45,418 nt of DNA from an uncultured bacterium (GTDB taxonomy: Bacteria; Bacillota; Clostridia; Lachnospirales; Lachnospiraceae), in assembly GCA_947383005.1 (NCBI GenBank), contig CANDBT010000036.1:1-45418 (forward strand). Reading direction: 5' to 3'. The position numbers and the translations under genes were made by a program. Positions 25,347 to 32,872 of the stretch are shown in pieces; position 1 is the first letter of the stretch; each line of letters starts with the position of its first letter. The notes below the pieces were generated by a model. That model did no database searches, had not been told where the DNA came from, and worked only from the letters and a program-made list of their open reading frames with translations.

Positions 25347-26875
25347 CGGGGACCATTGCCCTTTATATGCGCATTTCCAGTGAGGACGCAAACGAAGGGG
25401 AAAGCTTCAGCATTGGCCATCAGCGTGATCTGCTTTATCATTTTGTAAAGAGCCGCCGTGAATTTGATGGGTGTACGGTCATGGAATTTTTGGACGACGG
25501 GTATACGGGGACAAATTTTGACCGCCCCGGCGTACAGAAAATGCTTTCCATGGCGGGGAACCCGATCCAATGCATTATTGTAAAGGACTTTTCCCGGTTC
25601 GGGAGGAACCTGATCGATGTGGGTGATTACCTTGACCAGATCTTCCCTTTTCTGGGTGTCCGCTTTATCGCTGTCAATGAAAACTACGACAGCAAAAACA
25701 GCATTGGCAGCTCTGTAAGCCTGGATGTTTCATTAAAGGCGATGGTTTATGAAATGTACAGCCGTGACATATCAGAAAAAATCCGCTGTATGCAGCAGGC
25801 CAAAATGAAGAAAGGCGAATACCTGTGCGCTATCGCGTTTTATGGCTATAAACGGTCACAGACCAGAAAAAACAGTCTTGAAATTGACGGACAGGCCGCT
25901 GGCATCGTGCGGCGCATCTTCCAGATGGCCGTGGATGGCATGGAACCCACGCAGATTGCGCTTAGGCTGAATACGGAGGGTATCCCCGCTCCGCTGGCTT
26001 ACCGGAGGGCAAACCATACGGATGGGCTGCGGGGCTGGAAAGTTGCCGGGGATACGGCTTATTGGACTAGGGAGAATGTCAAGCGGATTATCTCTGACGA
26101 ACGTTATACCGGTTGCTTGATCGGCAGGAAACGCACCAGGGTGGATGTTTCCAAACCGCAGACAGCCAAAGTCCCAAAAGAGGAATGGATTGTGGCGAGG
26201 GATACCCATGAAGCAATCGTATCAAAAGAAATATATGGGCAGGCGCAAAAAGTGTTGAAAAGAAATGTGAAAAAGAAGAAGCCGGAAAAACCGACACAGC
26301 GGTTCAGGGGGCTTCTGAAATGCGCCGTGTGTGGACGGGCATTGACACGCACGATCTGCAAAGACACCTATTTCTCCTGCCCTACCAGAAAAGTCCTGCC
26401 AGATTCGCAGTGCCGCCGGATACATCTAAAGGAGAAGGCTTTGGAAGCTACGCTGCTGGCTTCTATACAAAGTCAGATCAGGTTGCTTATACAGACAGAA
26501 ACTGCGGACAGGAAAGGGGAGATCCTTGCTATAACAGAAAAAGAAATCCAGGACTGCCAAGCCGTAATTAACCGCCATAAAGCAAAACAGGCCACTGCGT
26601 TTGAGGATTACGCGGAAGGGCGCATCACACGGCAGGAATATCTTTCCCGCAAGGAGGAAACGGCCAGACAGCACGAGGAATCGACGGCTATGTATACGGA
26701 ACTGATCGCGAAACGGGCGGAACTGCAACGGGCATCGGATAATTCAGGCAAAGCGGATTTAGGCCGATACGCCTGCGCCAATGAGCTTACTAGGGAACTT
26801 TTGGTGGAACTGGTAAAGGAGATTCGTGTCAGCGGGGAGGACACACTGAAAATTGTATGGAACTTTAGGGAATAG
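25343..26875 (+). CDS. Large serine recombinase 3 of the inner element
   Basis: This encodes 510 residues starting at ATG 25343, overlapping the previous stop (ATGA). ALYMRISSED is the catalytic motif. IIVKDFSRFGRNLIDVGDYL, IAFYGYKRSQTRKNSLEIDG and RDTHEAIVSKEIYGQAQKVL follow, then a zinc ribbon (CAVCGRAL...CPTRKVLPDSQC) and a coiled coil. The remnant at 29852 in the outer element begins in the same way. Intact. Confidence 0.94.
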   Translation: MTGTIALYMRISSEDANEGESFSIGHQRDLLYHFVKSRREFDGCTVMEFLDDGYTGTNFDRPGVQKMLSMAGNPIQCIIVKDFSRFGRNLIDVGDYLDQIFPFLGVRFIAVNENYDSKNSIGSSVSLDVSLKAMVYEMYSRDISEKIRCMQQAKMKKGEYLCAIAFYGYKRSQTRKNSLEIDGQAAGIVRRIFQMAVDGMEPTQIALRLNTEGIPAPLAYRRANHTDGLRGWKVAGDTAYWTRENVKRIISDERYTGCLIGRKRTRVDVSKPQTAKVPKEEWIVARDTHEAIVSKEIYGQAQKVLKRNVKKKKPEKPTQRFRGLLKCAVCGRALTRTICKDTYFSCPTRKVLPDSQCRRIHLKEKALEATLLASIQSQIRLLIQTETADRKGEILAITEKEIQDCQAVINRHKAKQATAFEDYAEGRITRQEYLSRKEETARQHEESTAMYTELIAKRAELQRASDNSGKADLGRYACANELTRELLVELVKEIRVSGEDTLKIVWNFRE

Positions 26876-26892
26876 AACCAGGAGGAAAACAA

Positions 26893-27219
26893 ATGGATTT
26901 TGCGTTTGCAGACACGATGGAGGCAGACAGGCAGGACAGGGCCTGTAGCTTACTTATATCATTGAGTTTGCTGGCAGACACGGCGAAACGCCGTGCTGCC
27001 TGCAACGGAAACAGCCATGTAGGGCTTTTATACCAGAGAGAACTGCATTACCATTATGAGAGGGCTATTTTTGATGCCCTGCGCCTTTTAGGCGTGTCCA
27101 TAGGCAACACGGAGATTGCAAGTGGGACGAATGTAGACCGCATATGTGACCAGGGGCATCAGGCACTTATGGAGATCTTGGAAAAATATGAAGATTACTT
27201 TGACAAGGAAGCGGAATAG
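26893..27219 (+). CDS. Small helical protein at the right end of the inner element
   Basis: This encodes 108 residues from ATG 26893 after AGGAGG, 17 nt after recombinase 3 and about 45 nt before the attachment region. It is soluble and helical (DRACSLLISLSLLADTAKRR; LHYHYERAIFDALRLLGVSI; ALMEILEKYEDYFDKE). I do not recognise the family. Small proteins encoded beside the att site and co-transcribed with serine recombinases are sometimes directionality factors, so this is a candidate, but nothing in the sequence proves it. Confidence 0.65.
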   Translation: MDFAFADTMEADRQDRACSLLISLSLLADTAKRRAACNGNSHVGLLYQRELHYHYERAIFDALRLLGVSIGNTEIASGTNVDRICDQGHQALMEILEKYEDYFDKEAE

Positions 27220-27263
27220 GCATATGTCAGACGAAAAAGATAAATAATTTTTTTATGCAGGAC

Positions 27264-27279
27264 TTGACACAAGCAAACG
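27264..27279 (+). promoter_or_regulatory. Right attachment junction (attR) with the -35 half of a split promoter
   Basis: TTGACA (27264-27269) is followed by ten bases ending in the core AACG (27276-27279); beyond it the host recombinase resumes with GAAGTGTACCTGGG. Here the position 17 nt downstream reads CCTGGG, so no promoter exists in the integrated state. Joined to the left end it forms TTGACA-N17-TATAAT. Confidence 0.85.
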
Positions 27280-28127
27280 AAGTGTACCTGGGTCATCTGG
27301 TACAGGGCAGAACAGAGCGGGTTAATTATAAGGTAAAGAAATGTGTGGAAAAACCGAAGGAGGAATGGATACGGGTGGAAAACACTCATGAACCCATTAT
27401 CTCTGCCGATGATTTTTCCATTGTTCAGAATCTTTTGAAAGCGGACGGCCGCATCAGTCCAGAGAAGAAAGAAATCAGCCCGTTTATGGGGCTTCTGTTC
27501 TGCGGGGACTGCAGGGAGCAGATGGTGAGGAGGGTCAACCGCTATAAAGGGACGGAAAAGATCTATTATATCTGCTCCACCAAGAACCGTGGGGAGGGAT
27601 GCAGCCGCCACAGCATAGAAGAAACCGTGCTGAAGGAACTGACCGGGACTGCCATCCGTCAGTATGCCAACGATTTTCTGGAGCAGGAACAGCTTTTCGC
27701 ACAGGCAAAAGAGCGGGAGGCAAACCTGCAGGCGGTCATCAGCTATAATAAGGAAATCGCCCGTCTGAAAAAAGAGCAGGATAAATATTACAGCCTGTGT
27801 GCCGGGCTGTATGAGGACCTGGGGACGGGAGTCATTACCAGGGAGGAATTTGAACGGCTCCACGGGGAATTTCAAAGGAAGGCAAAGAGCCTGTCAGCTT
27901 CGGAGGAAAAGCAGGAGCAGCTTGTCCGGGAGATGTTCAAATCGGGCGTATTGAGCGCAGGGCGTCTTGCATCGTTTAAGGATTCCCTGGAACTGAAAGA
28001 GATTGACCGCCATACCCTTGCAAGCCTTGTGAAAAGGATCTGGGTGTATGAGGGGAAACGGATAGAGATTGAATTTTATTTTACCGATCAGTATCAGGCA
28101 ATGAAAGATTTTCACAGGGGGGCATGA
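27276..28127 (+). pseudogene. Large serine recombinase 1 of the outer element, 3' half
   Basis: It resumes at N/E of RILTN|EVYLGHLVQGRTE in the same codon phase as the 5' half ending at 8334, giving 282 more residues. It has the end of the recombinase domain (WIRVENTHEPIISADDFSIV), a zinc ribbon (CGDCREQM...CSTKNRGEGC) and a coiled coil, ending VYEGKRIEIEFYFTDQY. No stop or indel is seen, so the half-gene is recently interrupted rather than decayed. An internal start near 27255 (inside the inner element) would give a fragment without a catalytic domain. The next gene starts 1 nt after its stop. Confidence 0.92.
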
Positions 28128-28128
28128 T

Positions 28129-29850
28129 ATGGGAAGGACATCGAAGCGCGCCTGTGCTGCCGCCGGTGCAGAATCCATCATGCCAGGAACCGTACAGGGA
28201 AAGATGCAGGGAGTAAAATATTATAAAGCGGGTATCTATGCCAGACTGTCTTCGGATCGGTATTTGAAAAAGAATGAGTCTGTGGAAACGCAGATTGAGA
28301 TTGCCAAAAGGTATGTGGAGGACTGGAACCGGCATCATGGAGATAAGATAGAGATTGTTGGCGAATACGCCGATTTGGGAAAAACAGGGACGAATTTTGA
28401 ACGTGACGATTTCAAGCGGCTGATGCAGGACATCCGTCTGGGCGATATTAACTGTGTGATCGTAAAGGATCTGTCCAGGTTTGGCAGAAACTATCTGGAG
28501 GCAGGGAATTATATAGAAAAGATATTTCCGTTTCTGGGAGTCCGTTTCATTGCGGTTGCAGACGGGTACGATACCGGGACGGACGTCAATAACACAAAGC
28601 AGATGGCATCCGAAATAAAAAACCTGGTGAACGATATGTATGCAAAGGATTTTTCGGCAAAGGCAAAGCTGTCCCTGAAACAGCGCAGGGAAGCAGGCTC
28701 CTATGTGGGCGGCCCGCCGCCTTATGGATATGAGGCGTGCCTGGAAGGAAGGCTCAGGAAACTAAAGCCGGATGGGAATACGGCGGAGATTGTCAGGCTC
28801 ATCTATAAGAAATTTCTTGAAATGGGAAGCTATCAGGCTGTGGCAGACGAACTGAATGACAGAAGGATCAACCCGCCGACCGTTTATAAAAAATGCAAAG
28901 AGGTCTACTGTCCGGCTGAAACGGCATATAAAGGGTGGGACAAGAGCGCGGTGGAGCGCATCCTGAAAAGCGCTACCTATACCGGCGGGCTGGTGCAGGG
29001 CAGGACTTCCCTTACCGCAAGGAAAGAGGAAAACCGTGTCCGCAGACCGGAAGAAGAATGGGTGAGAAAGGAAAATACCCATGAGGCCATTATCAGCCAG
29101 GAGCTTTACGGGCAGGCACAGGAAATCCACCGCAGGATTCAGGAGCGGACACGCAGCCACAACCATCCCGCAAAGGGATGCCCCATCGGGGAGAATATCT
29201 TCGACAAGGTTCTGTACTGCGGCGTATGCGGCAGGAAAATGACCCGGCACAGTTATGTAAAGGACTATGGGGACGGCAGGCGGGAACGGAAAGGCGGTTA
29301 TTTCTGTCTGGACAGCGTCAGCACTAAGAGGGAAACCTGTCCGGAATCCAACCGGATATCCAGGATAGAGCTGGCGGATATCCTGTCTTTCCTGTTTCGG
29401 GCGGAATTTGCCACTCAGCTGAAAAAGCAGAGGGATTATGTGGAGCAGGGGCAGGCTCTGGTTCATCAGAAAAAACAGGAACTGGAACGACAGCTGCGTC
29501 AGACAGAAGGAGCAATGGCGGCATTGTCGGAAGAAGAGGGCGAAAAATATATGGCATACCGGCTGGGCAGTCTTCCCCAGGAGGAATATGTCCGTTACCG
29601 GCTCTGGAAGGAAGAACGTCTTCGGGAACTGGAGAGACAGAAAAAGCGGTATCAGGAAGGGGGGAAGAAGCTGGAACGGAAAGGAGATATCTATCTGAGG
29701 GCTGTCCGCTCCCTGATCAGGCTGAAAAGCGGGAACGCCCTGACCAGGGAGCTGGTGGAGGCGCTGATTGAGAAAATTTATGTCTATCCGGGGAAACGGG
29801 TGGAGATTGTATTTACTTACGGAGATATCCACAGGGAAGGGGTGGAGTAA
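28129..29850 (+). CDS. Large serine recombinase 2 of the outer element
   Basis: This encodes 573 residues: a ~30-residue leader, then IYARLSSDRYLKKNESVETQ with the catalytic Ser, VIVKDLSRFGRNYLEAGNYI, PPPYGYEACLEGRLRKLKPD, RKENTHEAIISQELYGQAQE, a zinc ribbon (CGVCGRKM...C...C) and a C-terminal coiled coil. It appears intact. It would be translated from the same message as recombinase 1 of the outer element, which the inner element now separates from its promoter, so expression may be lost or changed. Confidence 0.93.
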   Translation: MGRTSKRACAAAGAESIMPGTVQGKMQGVKYYKAGIYARLSSDRYLKKNESVETQIEIAKRYVEDWNRHHGDKIEIVGEYADLGKTGTNFERDDFKRLMQDIRLGDINCVIVKDLSRFGRNYLEAGNYIEKIFPFLGVRFIAVADGYDTGTDVNNTKQMASEIKNLVNDMYAKDFSAKAKLSLKQRREAGSYVGGPPPYGYEACLEGRLRKLKPDGNTAEIVRLIYKKFLEMGSYQAVADELNDRRINPPTVYKKCKEVYCPAETAYKGWDKSAVERILKSATYTGGLVQGRTSLTARKEENRVRRPEEEWVRKENTHEAIISQELYGQAQEIHRRIQERTRSHNHPAKGCPIGENIFDKVLYCGVCGRKMTRHSYVKDYGDGRRERKGGYFCLDSVSTKRETCPESNRISRIELADILSFLFRAEFATQLKKQRDYVEQGQALVHQKKQELERQLRQTEGAMAALSEEEGEKYMAYRLGSLPQEEYVRYRLWKEERLRELERQKKRYQEGGKKLERKGDIYLRAVRSLIRLKSGNALTRELVEALIEKIYVYPGKRVEIVFTYGDIHREGVE

Positions 29851-29851
29851 A

Positions 29852-30037
29852 GTGGGAGAGAGACGAAAGACAGCCATCTATCTGAGGGTTTCCACAGAAG
29901 ATATGCATTTTAAGGCGAACTACAGGGGACAGGAGGAAAGCTGCAGCATCAGCCACCAGAGGACGTATCTTCAGGAATATATCAGAAAGGACAAAAGGCT
30001 TTCTGACAGTGAGGTGGTGGAATTTTGCGAAATGTAA
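29852..30037 (+). pseudogene. Large serine recombinase 3 of the outer element, N-terminal fragment
   Basis: From GTG 29852 the frame reads VGERRKTAIYLRVSTEDMHF (catalytic Ser), then YRGQEESCSISHQRTYLQEY, SDSEVVEFCE, followed by M-stop. Relatives continue FCDDGYSGTNFERPG, so homology ends at codon ~60 (near 30031). The rest is not present anywhere in this window. The gene was cut either by a deletion or by a second insertion whose far end lies outside the window. It is the right limit of recognisable outer-element sequence. Confidence 0.85.
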
Positions 30038-30089
30038 ACCGCTTAATTGATACAAATGGAATGAACAGAATATCGGGAAAACCGCTGAA

Positions 30090-30133
30090 AACAAGGGGTT
30101 CCGGCACATTGGCTGTTGCTGGAATCCCTTGTT
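30090..30133. repeat. 17-bp imperfect inverted repeat beside the recombinase truncation
   Basis: AACAAGGGGTTCCGGCA (30090-30106) and TGCTGGAATCCCTTGTT (30117-30133) pair over 17 positions with two G-T pairs, with a 10-nt loop followed by a T-rich TGATTTT. It may be a terminator or an insertion end. Confidence 0.6.
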
Positions 30134-30200
30134 TGATTTTGGGGCTGTGCCAGGGCAGCATGGGAGCGGCGGTTACGGACGGCCACAGTGGTCACAAGTC

Positions 30201-30313
30201 TGACCCCTTTGTGGCTGTTTTGACCCCTGCGGCAAAAGGTCTGACCCCTATGGCTGTATAATGTACCCCTGTGGTCACGGTTTTGACCCCTCCCCTTGTC
30301 CAGTGTGACCCCT
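30201..30313 (+). repeat. Six ~21-bp spaced TGACCCCT direct repeats
   Basis: TGACCCCT occurs at 30201, 30221, 30242, 30284 and 30306, with TGTACCCCT at 30262, so the period is 20-22 bp, two helical turns. Regular short repeats at this spacing resemble transposase-binding arrays at the ends of IS21-family elements or plasmid iterons. No transposase or replication gene lies next to them. Confidence 0.75.
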
Positions 30314-30394
30314 CTGCGTCTTGGAGAATTTATGTGAACAATATCTAACAGCCGCCCAGGCGGCTATCAATAATTGATGCCATAGGAATTTCGG

Positions 30395-30633
30395 TACGAT
30401 TTGGCAAAAGTATAAAGAAATGGCTTGAAATCAAAGGATTTCGGGCGTAGAGGGGTTCACCGGAGTGGCTGGTGGGCTTCTCTTTTTTTTGTTTTGGGAT
30501 AGGGCTGTGAATATGGCGATAAGGAAATATCGGATACAATTTGGCGAAACCCCGGACTTTTGCCAAATTGTATAGTTTTGCCAAATTGTATAGGGTTTTG
30601 CCAAAAGGTATAGAGGTTTCGCTAAATTGTCTG
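30395..30633. repeat. TTTTGCCAAATTGTATAG repeat cluster
   Basis: Direct copies start at 30558 and 30576 (18-bp tandem, identical), 30596 and 30616 (diverged). Inverted copies lie at 30533-30549 (GATACAATTTGGCGAAA) and 30395-30409 (TACGATTTGGCAAAA). It looks like an iteron or protein-binding array, possibly the end of a mobile element or a lost replication origin. Confidence 0.7.
30449..30490 (+). terminator. Terminator-like hairpin inside the repeat region
   Basis: AGAGGGGTTCACCGG and CTGGTGGGCTTCTCT pair over 15 positions with several G-T pairs and one mismatch, followed by eight Ts. No gene is visible just upstream, suggesting a truncated transcription unit. The rest of 30038-30800 holds no gene; a small perfect palindrome AGCCGCC-CA-GGCGGCT lies at 30350-30365. 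Confidence 0.6.
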
Positions 30634-30801
30634 AAAATGCTGTTGGTATATGTCGATATTGTCGAAACGGTATATGAGTAAAGTGCTAAAAAATAATGGA
30701 AAAAAGGACAAATCAGGGAGAGCATTTCCAAGGCTCTTTTCTTTTGTTTAAATGTATGTTATGATATATTTTGTATGCGAAAGCAAATAGAAGGAGGAAT
30801 C

Positions 30802-31359
30802 ATGGAGCAGGTTTCATTGAAGATAGGTGAGCGGCTGAAAGAAATCCGAAATACAAGGCAACTCACACTGGATGATGTTGCGGAACTGACAGGCGTCAGC
30901 AAGCCCATGTTGGGGCAGATCGAGCGTGGGCAGTCCTCGCCCACCATCAACATATTATGGAAGATTTCAACAGGGCTGAAAATACCATTGTCCTTTTTCT
31001 GCAAACAGGAAGAAGCGGAATATGTGGTTGCTGGGCTTGATGGCAAAGATGTTATCACGGAAGAAAATGGGGGAATGAGGGCATACTCACTGTTTCCTTT
31101 TGACCCGGTAAGGAATGTGGAGGTATTTTATATTGAGTTGGATGCAGGTGTGCGCCATGAATCACTTCCCCATGTGGCAGGCGTGGAGGAGTATGTATTT
31201 CTGGTGCATGGGACACTGAAAATGGTGATAGGCGGGAAGAAAGTGCTGTTGCAGGAAAAGCAGTCCATACGGTTTGGGGCGGATATTTCCCACGCATACC
31301 ACAATGTTTCAGATAAAGTCTGTGCCGCTTATAATGTGATATTTTACCCGAACAATTAA
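30802..31359 (+). CDS. XRE-family regulator with cupin domain
   Basis: This encodes 185 residues from ATG 30802 after AAGGAGG. The N-terminal helix-turn-helix (ERLKEIRNTRQLTLDDVAEL; GVSKPMLGQIERGQSSPT) occupies residues ~8-62. The C-terminal cupin barrel (~110-180) contains LPHVAGVEEYVFLVHGTLKM and SIRFGADISHAYHNVSD. Such proteins sense a small ligand through the cupin and repress nearby metabolic genes. It is 15 nt from the MBL hydrolase, probably the same operon and its own target. Complete. Confidence 0.92.
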   Translation: MEQVSLKIGERLKEIRNTRQLTLDDVAELTGVSKPMLGQIERGQSSPTINILWKISTGLKIPLSFFCKQEEAEYVVAGLDGKDVITEENGGMRAYSLFPFDPVRNVEVFYIELDAGVRHESLPHVAGVEEYVFLVHGTLKMVIGGKKVLLQEKQSIRFGADISHAYHNVSDKVCAAYNVIFYPNN

Positions 31360-31374
31360 AGGAGGAAACGAAAA

Positions 31375-32253
31375 ATGTATGAATTGGTACAGGTCAGCGA
31401 GAAGTGTTATTACATAAATTGTCCGGCAAAGATAGGTGTCTATGTTGCAGATAAGGATAATGTTTACTTAGTTGACAGCGGGAATGACAAGGATGCAGGG
31501 AGGAAGGTAAGGCAGATTCTGGATAAGAACGGCTGGCATCTGACAGCTATTTTAAATACCCATTCCAATGCGGATCACATTGGCGGCAACCGTTACCTGC
31601 AGGGGCAGACAGACTGTAAGGTTTATTCCAGTGGGATAGAGGCGGCTTTTACGAAATATCCGGTCTTGGAGCCTTCTTTCCTTTACGGCGGTTATCCATG
31701 TAAGGATTTACGGCATAAGTTTCTGATGGCGCAAGAGAGCAGTGTGACGGATTTCTCAGATGAAAGTTTTCCGAAGGAGATAGAGGTGATACCGTTGCCG
31801 GGGCATTTCTTTGACATGGTAGGATTCCGTATGCCGGACGGCGTGGTATTCCTTGCGGACTGCATCAGCAGCAGGGAAACGCTGGAGAAGTATGCGGTTT
31901 CTTTCATTTATGATGTGGGCGCTTATCTGGAAACACTGGATAAAGTGGAAGGGATGGAGGCTGCCATGTTCGTTCCCGCCCATGCAGAAGTGTCTGCTGA
32001 TATAAAGGAACTTGTCCGTTACAACCGGGATAAGGTACATGAAATAGCAGATAGGATTTTATCCATCTGTAAGGAGCCAATCTGCTTTGAAAATATTTTG
32101 CAGGAAGTGTTCAAAGGTTATGGGCTTGCCATGAATTTTGAGCAGTATGTGTTGGTAGGCAGCACGGTGCGCTCTTACCTCTCATGGCTGAAAGACAATG
32201 GGAAACTGGCGATTACGTTTCAAGACAGTATGTTGCTGTGGCAGAGGATGTAA
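31375..32253 (+). CDS. MBL-fold metallo-hydrolase
   Basis: This encodes 292 residues. It has VDSGNDKDAGRKVR, the metal site NTHSNADHIGG (HxNxDH, the usual second His replaced by Asn), VIPLPGHFFDMVGF and LADCISSRE, with VPAHAEV near the C-terminus and a C-terminal helical winged-helix-like part (QYVLVGSTVRSYLSWLKDNG). It is similar to hydrolases annotated as beta-lactamase-like; the substrate is unknown. The Asn substitution may alter metal binding. Good ribosome site AAAGGAGG. Confidence 0.88.
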   Translation: MYELVQVSEKCYYINCPAKIGVYVADKDNVYLVDSGNDKDAGRKVRQILDKNGWHLTAILNTHSNADHIGGNRYLQGQTDCKVYSSGIEAAFTKYPVLEPSFLYGGYPCKDLRHKFLMAQESSVTDFSDESFPKEIEVIPLPGHFFDMVGFRMPDGVVFLADCISSRETLEKYAVSFIYDVGAYLETLDKVEGMEAAMFVPAHAEVSADIKELVRYNRDKVHEIADRILSICKEPICFENILQEVFKGYGLAMNFEQYVLVGSTVRSYLSWLKDNGKLAITFQDSMLLWQRM

Positions 32254-32409
32254 TATAAGTAAAGTGCAGAAAATTTGAAATTTTATATGCAGCGCCAGAG
32301 GAGCCTTGTGGGAGGAATGGCTGGCACGTTCAGGGAGATGGGATGAAGGGATAAAGCAGGGAAAGGGTGATACTCTTTTCCTGCTATTCACTTTTATGTG
32401 CCAGAGTAT

Positions 32410-32787
32410 TCATAAGTTAGTATTATTTACGCGTTCAATTTCTTTTCTGTAAAATTCAATTTTCTCATCCAATTTAGTCTTGTGTTCCTGTAATTGTGCT
32501 ATCTGCTCATTAAGTGCTTGGCGGTGTTGCACCAGCATTTCCATCCTTTCAGAAAGAGTGGGATCGCCTGCGGCTCGGAGTTCGGCATAGTGCCTGATTT
32601 CCTTAATGGGCATCCTTGTGTCTTTCAGGCGTTTGATAAATTCAATCCATGTGAGGTCTTTATCGGAATAGCAGCGGCGGTTGCTGGCATTTCTTTCCGG
32701 CGCAATTAAGCCTTCGTGTTCATAGTAGCGCAGGGTATGGATGCCCAGACCTGTCAGTTTTGAAAAATCCCCGATGGAATATTCCAT
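32410..32787 (-). CDS. MerR-family transcriptional regulator
   Basis: This encodes 125 residues on the minus strand. The N-terminal winged helix is typical (MEYSIGDFSKLTGLGIHTLR, then YYEHEGLIAPERNASNRRCY), followed by the long dimerisation coiled coil (QALNEQIAQLQEHKTKLDEK). There are no cysteines for metal sensing, so it is a YyaN/TipA-like general sensor. It is divergent from the SDR gene, and its binding site lies in the shared promoter with a 19-bp spacer. Confidence 0.92.
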   Translation of the reverse strand: MEYSIGDFSKLTGLGIHTLRYYEHEGLIAPERNASNRRCYSDKDLTWIEFIKRLKDTRMPIKEIRHYAELRAAGDPTLSERMEMLVQHRQALNEQIAQLQEHKTKLDEKIEFYRKEIERVNNTNL

Positions 32788-32808
32788 AAAAAAATCACTC
32801 CAATCCTC

Positions 32809-32839
32809 TTGACATAGAGTTTACTCTACATTGTATGGT
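32809..32839 (+). promoter_or_regulatory. MerR-type promoter with operator for the SDR gene
   Basis: TTGACA (32809-32814), a 19-nt spacer, then TATGGT (32834-32839). The spacer holds a perfect dyad TAGAGT-TT-ACTCTA (32815-32828). Over-long spacers with a central dyad are the hallmark of MerR-activated promoters, matching the divergent MerR gene. Confidence 0.88.
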
Positions 32840-32872
32840 ATGGATTATACCAAATCAAAGGAGGATTTTCAA

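Larger units (their letters stand above)
8332..27279 (+). mobile_element. Inner 18.9 kb integrative element (Tn1549/CTn-like backbone with serine recombinase triplet)
   Basis: The limits are set by the split host gene: codon-perfect continuity of the outer recombinase is interrupted between AACG at 8332-8335 and AACG at 27276-27279. The four shared bases are the only visible common core, as expected for large serine recombinases, which cross over at 2 bp and leave no long duplications. The contents are ordered as in Tn1549/C. difficile CTn elements (ParA, ParB, RepA, PcfB, VirD4, Maff2, TrbL-like, PrgI, VirB4) plus three serine recombinases at the right end. A deletion has removed the VirB4 ATPase core and everything to a ParB-like gene, and no relaxase is present. 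It is therefore probably able to excise, but not to transfer unaided. Confidence 0.93.

Noticed and set aside
28762-29877. Long minus-strand open frame (371 codons) opposite the outer recombinase 2
   Set aside because: The plus strand encodes a complete recombinase with all motifs. The antisense frame is Phe/Leu/Pro-rich, has no ribosome site and no family, so it is a codon-bias shadow.
30201-30313. CRISPR array suggested by regularly spaced repeats
   Set aside because: Repeats are only 8 bp with 12-14 bp between them, far shorter than CRISPR units, and no cas genes are present.
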